From the NCBI RefSeq assembly GCF_932294415.1, contig NC_065542.1, positions 53,626,406-53,690,405 on the forward strand: a stretch of 64,000 bases of DNA, read 5' to 3'. Shown in pieces: positions 43,138 through 53,382 of the stretch. The notes below the pieces were generated by a model. It made no database searches. It was not told the DNA's origin and worked only from the letters and a program-made list of their open reading frames with translations. A program made the position numbers and the translations under genes. The stretch comes from Quercus robur (lineage: Eukaryota > Streptophyta > Magnoliopsida > Fagales > Fagaceae). Positions within the stretch are counted from its first letter, which is position 1. The number at the start of each line of letters is the position of its first letter.

Positions 43138-46100
43138 GATAACAAGGAACATGACCATAATGAATCAATGGGATATTAACGTCAATAAATACCTAAACTA
43201 CTCAAAAGGACAGCATCAGTTAGTGTAGCAACCTATGCTGTAAATTGCGCCCACACAAAATGACAAAAGCATGATATCAAGATTAAGAATTTATTTCTGT
43301 AACATGCATCCATAAACCCAAATGAAAAAAATCCAGTCTCAAAGTGTCCTTGCATCAAATCCAACTTCCCTTTTGATTAGGCTCTACGCAAAAACATTAT
43401 GGTCTTTTATGAAGGCTTCCCTAACTACAATCTCATTACCATAAAGAAGTGCACAATCTTATGTGATAATACACAACTGACAATGCTGTTGTTACAGTTT
43501 CAACATCAAGGTCCCCCGCTGCTCTGCCATCTAGAACATGTTGAATGCAAGGCCGAAAGGATAGATATGAGACCCCCCCTCTGAAATTTGAATAGCCTCC
43601 TACGTAGGAGTAAGCCAATAACTGATGCTCTGACCACAACAACTGCCTTTGATTCTTCATCATCCACAACCACTTCACACAAGTTCTTCTGTGCATATAG
43701 GACCACAATACAGGTACAACAGTCCTGTCACATATGCAGTCTATGAAAAAGGGCAACAAAACAACACCAGTGAGTCAGTGACATTAAGGTTTTGTCGTTT
43801 TAATCTTTACCGTCAAAACGATTTTGATCCTTCTGAAAATCTTCACACGTGAGTAAATGGAAACGAGCACATTTGGGTTTTGAGAATAGAGAGGAACCAA
43901 TCTATTTTTTGTTTTGGTTGCATTAACACGTGTTCTTAAAGTAATTGTTAATTTCTACCATTTCAGTATAAAAAAAAAAAAAATTGTTAATAAATTATTT
44001 TAAAAAAAATTTAATATTATTTTCAGGCGAAATATAAAATAAAATAAAATATAAAAACTATCAAATAAGTCGATTGCTTTTTTTTTTTCATAAATTTTTA
44101 TAAAAAATAATTTCTAAACCAATGCCTTAGTACATTCCCAAAACTTTTCCCATTTTGTTTTGAGAAGATTATTTTTTGTTTTTATACCTCACCTCCTAAA
44201 CCGGTACATACTAAAGTTAAATAAATTGTCAAGACTGAAACACTTTAAAATTTGTGGTTAAGATTTGGATGGGTATTGTACCCACTAAAAAAGAAATGGT
44301 ACCATAGAATGACCCTTCGATTTATCGCCTAAAATAAGTTGATATTTTATGGACCACTAATCACATTTTCTATAAAAACTATCCGTCCATTTTATGGACC
44401 ACTAATCACATTTTTTTAATAATGTAATTATAAAATAATTAAAATATAAAAATTGGAAAAGAAAACATTAAACACATGATATATTACAGTTGGCAACCAT
44501 AAAATAATATTATGATTTATGAGTAGAACAGAGGCATTTTATGTGTTAAATTTAGTTGCATTTGAGAAGATGAATAACTGACACAGTTTGTGTCCAAAAA
44601 TAGACATGCTAGATTTATTCCTGGTCTTAAGATTCATTTGGTCATGCTAGCTCCAAGCCTTCTCAACTTCCTTTTGATGACATTGATAATATCCGAGTTA
44701 GATGAACTGGAGACATATTGGCTTCACTTTTTATGTCTTCTTGCATATCAAACAAAATAAATTTATGAATGTATAATTTCGGTTAATTAAAACATAATAA
44801 CAACCAAAAAAGAAAATAGAGAGAAAAAGAAACCTTGTCTTAACACTGTTTAAAGAGAAATGCTGTACACATAACAATTTTCACAACAATTAAGTTGACA
44901 GGTTTTTATTGTTTCACATTTACGTCCATCACACTACTAACATTATTTTATTATTTACCACTTACAACTTGCCAAATTAAATGACCTTTTTTTTTTTTTT
45001 TTAAGGGTGCCAAATTCAATACTTTTTCAATTTTTGAGAAAATTTTTTCAAAAAATAATTAATTATTGTGTGTCCTTAGGGCACACGTTAGCAAAATCTT
45101 ATTGCTAAAGCAAATGAATTGAAATCATTTCAATTTCTTATATTTCAGGTATTACTAATTCTCATTCCTTGCATTGTCATCCTCTTAGTGTACCAAATGT
45201 GCCATAAAGTATACATTTATTTGGACCCATTCTAAAGCTTTGATATGTCCTTTTCATAGCTAAGTTACCCTTTTGTAGGGACCTCGATATATATTTGGTG
45301 GATACTATGCAGCTAAACTTTGAGCTCGAGAATATGGAAATTGTGTGACAATACAGAAGTATCATCCTCTTAGTTATCAAATTGTGCAAATGAAATTGGA
45401 TTTATATCAAAAGAAAGAAATATCAAACATAAGCACTTTTAATTTTTGCCTAGGATGCCCGCACTATAGGTGAGCGCAAGTAATAACTAACAAAAGGATA
45501 GAAACTGCCATTTTACGTTTGTTGAATGCAGCTCCTGTCTAGTTGTCTCGCAAACAATCACGGCATAACAGGTGACATTATAGAATTGAAGGGCCCTAAC
45601 ACAATTATTATAAAGTATATGCACTTTACCACTGATTTTTATTGTTTTTTCAGTGGCAAAATGCTAGAGCTTCTGTTTCTAACACATCATGTGGGTGTAG
45701 CACACTTATTGCTGGCTGTGGACAATGGCTCTACGCCTCTAACCTAGTGATAACTTAACCCATCATGCCATACCCATGCTTAAGCTTTCAACAATTTCAG
45801 AGAATGATTTCAGCTGTGGAGAGAAATAATCCAGGCGTGATGAATTTTTGCCTTATTGCTTTCAAGCCAGCTCAAACTCACCTAGAAAAACCCCTCTCTA
45901 TGGCATAGTGTAGAGATTATTTCTTGGAAAAATTACATAAAAAGGCACTCTTAATCTCATATTTCAGATTAAGGTTTAAGTTTTTAATTTGTTACTTAAA
46001 GTCTCAAGTTTATGAAATCGTTTCAAGTTTAAAACTTATGTTCATATTTGTTATTCTGGACAGTAACAAAATAGAGAAAAACAAGAAATAAAACTATTGA

Positions 46101-46513
46101 ACATAGAGGGTAGAAAAAGAAAATGATTGTCAGAAATTCAAAATTGACTTGGTTGAGACGCAAATTTTGTCAATCGTTTTCCTATTTTATCTACTCCATT
46201 ACTGCCCCACCATAACGAAAATGAATAACAAAGATGGAGAGTGACTCAATCGAATCAATGTCAAAATTTTGAGACTTTAATTGACAAAATTAAAATTTTT
46301 TGGAACCTAATATGAAACAAGCTTTGAACTGTTTGAGATATTTTTTATTTTTTTTTTCCCTATATTTATTTATTTTTGGCACACTGTCCCCAAATTGAAG
46401 GGAAGAAAAACCATCACTATAATGTAAAACAAAAGGCCATATTTACTTGTGATTTTGAACCAAATACACATATTTGCTATTGCCAATTTAACATTAACAA
46501 AGTAAAATCTAAT
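43138..46513. other. Intergenic or gene remnant; possible minus-strand exon near 43506-43720
   Basis: Between 43506 and 43706 the minus strand is open (VVLYAQKNLCEVVVDDEESKAVVVVRASVIG...) and less AT-rich than its surroundings. It could be an upstream exon of the gene whose last exon is at 32708-32869, but I see no matching splice sites and no family. From 43850 to 46500 the DNA is AT-rich and holds no gene I can see. 44850-45115 has MITE-like wording (gagaaatgctgtacac...). Confidence 0.35.
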
Positions 46514-47662
46514 TTAATGGTACCCCTTCTTGCCATGCCTGGTGACATTGTGCAACCATCCAATCCCTTTGAGGGCCTTGGAAATCTTGACAAGATTAGG
46601 CCTTCCCATTCCTAAGTTCATCTTCCCTGCTGAGAACTTCAAAGCCTGTAAGCAGCACAATTGCCCGTCCACTTCTTCCTCGTCCTCATCGTCGTCTTCA
46701 TTGTACTCAACCCCGCTTTTCTTCCCCTTCTTTGCGTTGCTTTTCGCCTGCAGTTTGTTCGAATCAGTCTCATATGTCTCCCAGAGCAAATCCATCCCTT
46801 CACCTCCTTCCACATTGTGTCTCTCCTCGAAAAGCTTGCATGCCAATGTCCTCCTCCACTCTTTCTCTTTTCTCATTGAACCAAAATTTCCAAGATTGGA
46901 ACACAATGTTTCGTAAGTCTCCACAACTGGTGAACTATTAGGAATCAAATTACCTTCACCTAGTCTTTGGGAGCTCACTTTGGTGTCATTTACTTTATTA
47001 TGCACTGCATTGGATCCGCTTCTCATCAACGCGGTTGGTTTTTCTTTTCCCTCTTCTTCTTCAACTTTATAGGACTCTGCGCCTTGTTGTTTGACTTCTT
47101 TCTCTTCTTTCTCTTCTTTTTCACCTAACATATTTTCTTGTTCCTCCTTTTCTTGCAAAAAGCATTCTAATCTCTTTTCAACAGGTGCTTCAAGGACCGT
47201 TGAGCAAACTTCTTTGACTTCCAACTCCAGAACTTCATCTGGGTCCTCTCTAAATTCGAAACTTGACGTGTCAAACACAATCTTATATACTTCAAATTCC
47301 TCAAATTGTTGGAAGTTTTCAATTTCATCATCCACTTTAGGCTGCAACCCTTGTAAAACAGCTTGGTATGTTGTAACAAGAAAACCAACCTTGGAATATT
47401 CAGACAATTCAGAGTGAGAGTTTTCTTGGACAAGGTTTGGAGAGACCGTGAGAAGAACGAGGAGGAGGAGAAGAAAAGTGGTGATGAAGAGAGGAGAGAG
47501 GAAAGATAGGAGCTTGAGAAGATATGGGGAGAAGAAGATGAAGTAAGAGAAGTAAAGAGGGTGAGAGAGAATGAGGAAACAAATATGGAACAAGTCAGAG
47601 AGGAGAAGACTAGAGAATTCAGTCTTCTTGGAGGTGCTTGATGTGAAAGAAAACTCAGACAT
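46514..47662 (-). CDS. Acidic membrane protein, plant family often labelled 'ribosomal protein L34Ae'
   Basis: A single-exon gene of 382 codons with no lesion. The start (MSEFSFTSSTSKK) follows a GA-rich 5' UTR. Residues about 25-45 and 49-75 are strongly hydrophobic and form one or two membrane segments. The rest is hydrophilic, with Glu/Lys-rich coiled-coil stretches (about 160-215), a conserved-looking block (MRKEKEWRRTLACKLFEERH, MDLLWETYE, about 265-300), an acidic run (EYNEDDDEDEEE) and the C-terminal signature SAGKMNLGMGRPNLVKISKALKGIGWLH. I recall this C-terminal signature from a plant-specific family. The ribosomal name is probably a mis-annotation, since the membrane segment and acidic charge do not fit a ribosomal protein. 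The function is unknown. Confidence 0.85.
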   Translation of the reverse strand: MSEFSFTSSTSKKTEFSSLLLSDLFHICFLILSHPLYFSYFIFFSPYLLKLLSFLSPLFITTFLLLLLVLLTVSPNLVQENSHSELSEYSKVGFLVTTYQAVLQGLQPKVDDEIENFQQFEEFEVYKIVFDTSSFEFREDPDEVLELEVKEVCSTVLEAPVEKRLECFLQEKEEQENMLGEKEEKEEKEVKQQGAESYKVEEEEGKEKPTALMRSGSNAVHNKVNDTKVSSQRLGEGNLIPNSSPVVETYETLCSNLGNFGSMRKEKEWRRTLACKLFEERHNVEGGEGMDLLWETYETDSNKLQAKSNAKKGKKSGVEYNEDDDEDEEEVDGQLCCLQALKFSAGKMNLGMGRPNLVKISKALKGIGWLHNVTRHGKKGYH

Positions 47663-47860
47663 TTTCTCTCTTGGTTTCTCTCTTCTAAAAGAGAATGTGA
47701 AGGAATGGTTTGGAATGGAGATGAGTGAAACTTTTCTTCTTGTTTGTTTCTGTTATAGTAATGGAAGAGAAAAGTATGAAAATTGGATGTGAGAACGCCG
47801 TGAATAAAGGGGAGAGACTTAAGGAGAGAGAGAGAGAGGGAGACTAGACTAACTACCACT
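47663..47860 (-). promoter_or_regulatory. 5' UTR of the membrane protein gene
   Basis: Read on the minus strand this is a CT-rich leader (ctctctctccttaag, tttcttttcctcttacttc) typical of plant 5' UTRs. The extent is inferred. No clear TATA box was found beyond it. Confidence 0.35.
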
Positions 47861-48192
47861 AGAAAGAAAAAGCTACTTTAGAAACATCATTTTTTTTCCT
47901 TGTCTATCCATAACCACCAAGTTTTCTTTTTCTTTTTCTTCTCTTTTTTGTTTTGATTTGCATAAACGACCTACCAATTCCTATTTGATAATTGTATGGA
48001 ATCCCATAAATTCAATTATATCCAAGGAACAACTTTTTAGGAAGTTTATACCATTAGATACAGAAATGGAGAATGTTGCAGCTTCATGTCGTACTACTTG
48101 CTTTTTTCACATGAAAGAAATTGGGATTAAGGCTACTTGCTTTTTCACAAGAAAGATATTGGGGTTTAAGGCTTAGTTGTTGGTTGTTGTAT

Positions 48193-48276
48193 ATACATTG
48201 AAGATGTGTAAATAACACTCTACACTTTCCACAGATACATTGAAGATGTGTAAATAACACTCTACACTTTCCACAG
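48193..48276. repeat. Perfect 42-bp tandem duplication
   Basis: The unit atacattgaagatgtgtaaa...ctttccacag occurs twice without a mismatch (48193-48234, 48235-48276), so the duplication is recent. Confidence 0.95.
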
Positions 48277-49269
48277 ATAACAAACCATTTAAGGCATATC
48301 AGTCATCTAATTCTTTTGGTATGATTTTGCTTATCAAAAATTAGAGGATTTTTCAATATGGTACATCATATCAAGATCAATTTGGCTAACAGACTTTCTG
48401 ATTAGTGTCTGGCAATTATTTAGGGAAACCTCTTATACAGTTTTGTTAACATGTTCTTGATGTTTGGAACCTTCTTAATCACTTTTATAAAATATTATGC
48501 CCATTAATTAGAAAAAGTTTGATCTCTGGGCCAAAATTGAAAGTACTAGAGCAATCAAAGAGTCAAGACCCTCAGTTTACAACCTAGATTACTCAAGGGG
48601 TGTGACATGTTTGAGATATGGACATTCCTCCAATCTTGCTTTCCCAACGGCCTGCTAAAGTGCTAATGCGGTAACGCTATTGTCAAATTTGTCAAAACCT
48701 ATCCAAATTTACTTTGAATTAGATAGGGACACCATCAAACGCATATACAAGAAGACAAAAACTACCTTCATTTACAACCCATCATATTAGCTTTTTACCG
48801 TTACTAGAAACTAGCTGTAGCCCTTTATATGCTGATTACAACATAATTTCTAACATTAAAATTTTTATTTTAACTCCACCTAATCCAATAAATAACCATC
48901 CATTCATACTTTGAAAATTTTCAAGTATGATACGCTATTGTTTGTTAAAGTTGTTAAGTCTCATGTCAAATAACAATAACAAATAATGGAAAATTATTAA
49001 ATACTCCGGGAGTACCATAAATGTATACTGTCTCCTCTCACATGAATTATGAGTTCCACCATAAATTTAATTAGTGAGACCCACAATTATGTGATAGTGG
49101 AAAGTATTCATTTATGATATTATGAAAGTACTCAATAATTACTCACAAATAATTAATATAATATAGTTGGACTTAAATTCATTGACTTAAACTTTTAGGT
49201 TAACAAAAGATAGAGTCACATCATGTTATATCAATGTCTTCGTATATAACTCTTAATATCTATAAACCC
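48277..49269. other. Intergenic, no gene seen
   Basis: AT-rich, no frame or repeat recognised. 48990-49150 has MITE-like phrasing but no defined ends. Confidence 0.4.
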
Positions 49270-50215
49270 ATGTGTGTGTGTTAAAAATACTTAGTATTCT
49301 CAAAAGAAAAACTAACAAGTTAAATCTCATATTGAAAAATGAGTGTAAGTTTAAGAGATTTAAAGCATGTGTTGTGTATTCAAATGTTAGGCCATTTTGG
49401 ATATATACCTCTGTAAGTTTCTTTAAAAAAATCTTCTCTCATTTCCCCGTGTGTGTGTGTTAAAAATACGTGTGTTAAAAATACTTAGGGTATGTTTGAT
49501 AACTGTTTTTTTTTTTTTTCCCCTTATTTTCTGTTTCCAAAAACAATTTTCTATTTTTAAGACTAAAAAACTTTTTTGTTTTTTTATTTTTTCTTCAAAA
49601 AACGATCTTTTTAATTTCAGCTAACCCAACATGTTTTTTATTTCAAAAATACAAGAAATTTTTTTTTTTCTTTATATTCCCAAAAACAAGTTTTTGAAAA
49701 TATAAAACAAAAACTGTTACCAATGAAAACATGCAAAAGGTTGTTTTCAATTTCTAATTTTCAAAAATCAATTAAAACACCCATTTAATTTAATGAACAT
49801 GTCTCATTTAATAAGTTAACATTAGAGTTCAAATCCTAGTAACAACATATTTTAGTATTTTTTTTTTTTTTTCTTCAAAAAACGATATTTTTAATTTCAG
49901 CAAACCAAACATGTTTTTTATTTCAAAAATACATGAAAATTGTTTTTTCTTTATATTCCCAAAAACAAGTTTTTGAAAATATAAAACAAAAACCGTTACC
50001 AAACATAACCATAATATTCTAAAAAGAAAAAATAATGGGTTAATCCCATATTGGAAAGTGAGTGTGAGTTTAAAAGGTTTAAAGCATGTGTATCCAAAAT
50101 TTAGACCATTTTGGATATACACCACTATAAGTTTCTTTAAAAAAACCTTCTCCCCTCTCCCCGTGTATATGTGTTAAAAATACTTAGTATTCTAAAAAAA
50201 AAAAAATCTATAAAC
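49270..50215. repeat. Interleaved tandem duplications
   Basis: The block A (about 49285-49475: tgtgttaaaaatacttagtattct...ccccgtgtgtgtg) recurs at about 50005-50200. The block B (about 49592-49725: ttcttcaaaaaacgatctttttaatttcag...aaactgttacc) recurs at 49872-50000. The order A-B-B-A' suggests a roughly 730-bp unit with an inner 280-bp duplication. No coding content. Confidence 0.8.
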
Positions 50216-51407
50216 CCAAAATCTGTATATATATAACTAGAAAAAAGAGGTGTGGGTGGCACACATTTAGGAGTGATAATAGGAGACAAAGAGGTGAGTG
50301 AGGTGCTAGGAATGAAGATAGATAGCACATGGGAGGGCACTCATGGCCACTCAAGTGCATGCCATGCATGCACCCCACGGTCCCTGGCTTTTTCACCTCT
50401 CAACGGTCCCACATGTCTGTTGCGACTCTTTTGGGTTTGTAATCAGGGTGTCAATGGAAGCTTTGGCAGATTTTCTATCCCATATCATTTGACGAGAGTA
50501 TCAATGTCATCAATATACTTGGTCTATGTCGGCAGAATTTTGCTTTAACTTATTGTAAATGCTGAAGAAAAGAAAGGGTAAAATCTAAATTAAGTAGCAA
50601 GGTAAAGAAATTTGCTTTATAAAGATTGTACTCAGTGCACAAAACTACCATTTTTATAAGGTATAGGAGAGGTGATTGACACAGTTTTATCCCCATTTTT
50701 TTAGGGTGATTTCTAGACTCGAAACTACGACTTATCGCTTTTGATATAAAGTACTTGCCATCCAAATAAAATATAATGTTTACTTGGTTTAATGTTTGGT
50801 AGTAGGGATGAAGAGAGTCAAAAAAGGAACAGATAAAGTAAAAAGAAGTTTTCAAGCTGTTCTGATCATTGTGTTAAGACTGTTTTTTTTTTTTTTTTTT
50901 TTGCAGTTACTTGTTCTGTTTGTTTTAAGCAGCACCCGTTTTCTCTGTTTCATTGAATTTAGTTTACCATGGTCACAGTGGTTGCTCATGACTCAGCTTC
51001 TCCGAGATTGGAGTTAGGATTGCCTATCAACCACTTCAGAAGTAAGAGACTTGTGCATTGGGTATGACATTTTCATTAAGGACTTGAGTGGTATTGGAGA
51101 ATAAGCAAGTTTCTTTACCAGAAAAGATGGCTTAACTGTTTGAGGAGCACTTGCTGGATTGGTGTAAGGATAACGAGGTTGGCAAAATGCTGGTGAAGGA
51201 GGATTGGAGCAAACCAGAAAGGGGCTACGTTGAAAAAACTGCATCAAATAGTGAATAGATAAACTAATGATGGCTTGGGGGAGGCTCTTGGTATATGCAT
51301 GGACCTGCTGCAAAGGAATTCTGGGTATTCTAAATGGAAGCTTGATGCAGGTTTGGAGGATATCAAAATTCTGGCAAGGGTTTTGATTGTAACATGTTTT
51401 TCTTTAA

Positions 51408-51448
<41 letters not shown>

Positions 51449-52566
51449 TATGTGTGTGTGTGTGTGTTTACTCTATAATTGTATTGTATTATATAATTGG
51501 ATACGTTTTTAAGCGCAAATAATGCAGCCCTGTTTTTGTACTGAGGAGCATGGTTGTATCTAGTTTACTTATACTATATTTAACTGGTATATACTATATA
51601 GTGAGGTTAAAAAAGAATACTAACCTAACAAAATTGAAATTTAACTCTCCCCTACCAATCCACCCACTTTTGGACGGATTTGGTTGGTTGCCCAACCCCC
51701 CTCCTCCCCCTTTTCCTCCACCAAACAAAGGGATCTTTTCCCCTCTCCCTCAGCTTCCTCCAACCCTCTTTATTTCTCCAAACATAAACATAGTGGAAGC
51801 TCTGATTTAAGGCCTTTACTAGTTTGCTTTTAGAGGGGTCCAATGTTTGGCAAATTTTGCTAAAACATTTTAAGAGATAAAGCTAACAACTTTAAGGTTA
51901 AAGTTGAAATTTGGAATTTTTATGAAAAAACTCTATAAATAAGTGATTCACCGCTCCTGCTTTATAAATCTAAAATTTGAAGCACACTATTTATTGTAAT
52001 TTGTCATACACTCAAAACACTAAAATGCTTTTCGATTAAAACTCTATATCGCAAAAAGTCTAACTACTACTTCCTACAATAATAGGATAATACTAAATGA
52101 GAACTTAGTTGTTCAAGGAAAGAGAGAATATGACACACAATCATAATAAGAATTTCATCATTGACACAACATTTCTCCCCTAAAACTACTAAGAATCATC
52201 AACTATACAAAATATAATCAAAATTAATTTATCAGATTATTTTGTATTCATGTTAGCACTTTGCATGATAAGCAAATTTCTTTCCCTCCCAAAAGCCTCT
52301 AAAAATATGCCAGATGATGAACAAGATTCTCTTAATATTACTAATCAATCAATGTCAATATATATATATAAAAGAAGTGCTATGTCCACAACAAGAGTAT
52401 GAGGTTCCTGCAAGATTTGTGGTGCACTTGCTATTAGTTTCCTTTAATATTTCAAATACTTTTCTAGCAAAAATATGAATTCTTCAGTATTTTATATTAT
52501 AGAGAAAATCAAAAGACAAGGCCACTACATTTAGAAAAATAATCAGAACTTTTAAAAGCAATAATG
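50216..52566. other. Intergenic; (TA)n(TG)n microsatellite at 51409-51467
   Basis: No gene recognised. The TA run (51410-51440) passes into a TG run (51451-51466). A pyrimidine-rich stretch (51650-51780) lies beyond. Frames at 50252-50548 and 51275-51478 have no motifs. Confidence 0.4.
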
Positions 52567-52860
52567 AGTCAATTTCCCTTGGTGAGATCCAATACATCAA
52601 TGAAAGAAACAATAATTTATGGGGCACCCCTTTTATTTCTTCTAACAATTATTATAAGTCTCAATTGATTCAACAATTGGATCAACAGAGTTATCATATT
52701 ATTAGTCTAGGGTTTATCTTTTTAACCATAGGTATTCTTTCAAGAGCAGCATGGCCAAACGAGGCAAGGGCTCATATCAGAATTGGGATCCAAAGGACAC
52801 TTGGGCATTTATTAATCCACCATAGCTTGAGTGGCATCACTATACTTCCCAGACTCATTT
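52567..52860 (+). pseudogene. ccsA: Plastid-derived ccsA fragment (NUPT)
   Basis: The frame reads [19 protein letters not shown], then [42 protein letters not shown]. It matches the plastid ccsA gene (cytochrome c haem attachment; family wording [39 protein letters not shown]). Past about 52770 the match continues in another frame (aattgggatccaaaggacacttgggcatttatta), so the WNWDPKETW haem-binding signature is broken by an indel. It is a mutated nuclear copy of plastid DNA. It lacks the gene's start and most of its C-terminal part, and the ends were not traced further into neighbouring plastid genes. Confidence 0.85.
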
Positions 52861-52892
52861 ACAAGAAACTGATCCTACCAAAACTGAAATAG

Positions 52893-53382
52893 GGTGCGAC
52901 CCCATTCCTTTAGCTCAACCCCACCTTAAAAGCCATGTTGGAATGATTATAATATAATCATCACAAGTAGGGCCTATTGTTGACAATTTCAGCATCTTAA
53001 CAAACAAAGGCACAATCATCTACCTTTAATCTTTCTCTTTTTTAAGTCAAATACCTGTCCCAGAGATAATTCCACAACAAAGAGAAAGCCAAAGAACTTT
53101 TTAAAGGGAGAGTGGAAAACAAGCGAATGGATTATATCTTCAAAGAAGAACTGTGGCCATTACAAAACCAAAATAACATCCATATTCAAGCAGAGACCAT
53201 TACATGCTCAAAAGCAAAGTCATAACCATCCATAATCAAGTAGAGACCATTACAAAACCAAATTAACATCCATATTCAAGTAAGTCATAACCATGGTTTA
53301 AACAAGTAATAACCGACCTTTATAATGGTCCTTAAAACATCTAGCATCCTAACCCGTTTAAACATGATAGCCCAAGTAGATA
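52893..53382. other. Intergenic and 3' UTR of the small minus-strand gene
   Basis: Holds two imperfect copies of catccataatcaag(t/c)agagaccattaca (about 53180-53280). No gene seen. Confidence 0.5.

Noticed and set aside
47167-47859. 230-codon minus-strand frame overlapping the membrane protein gene
   Set aside because: It runs in another frame over the 5' UTR and N-terminal coding part, is very Ser/Leu-rich, and has no conserved block.
50252-50548. 98-codon plus-strand frame
   Set aside because: No recognisable domain. It starts within duplicated noncoding DNA and its codon use looks random.
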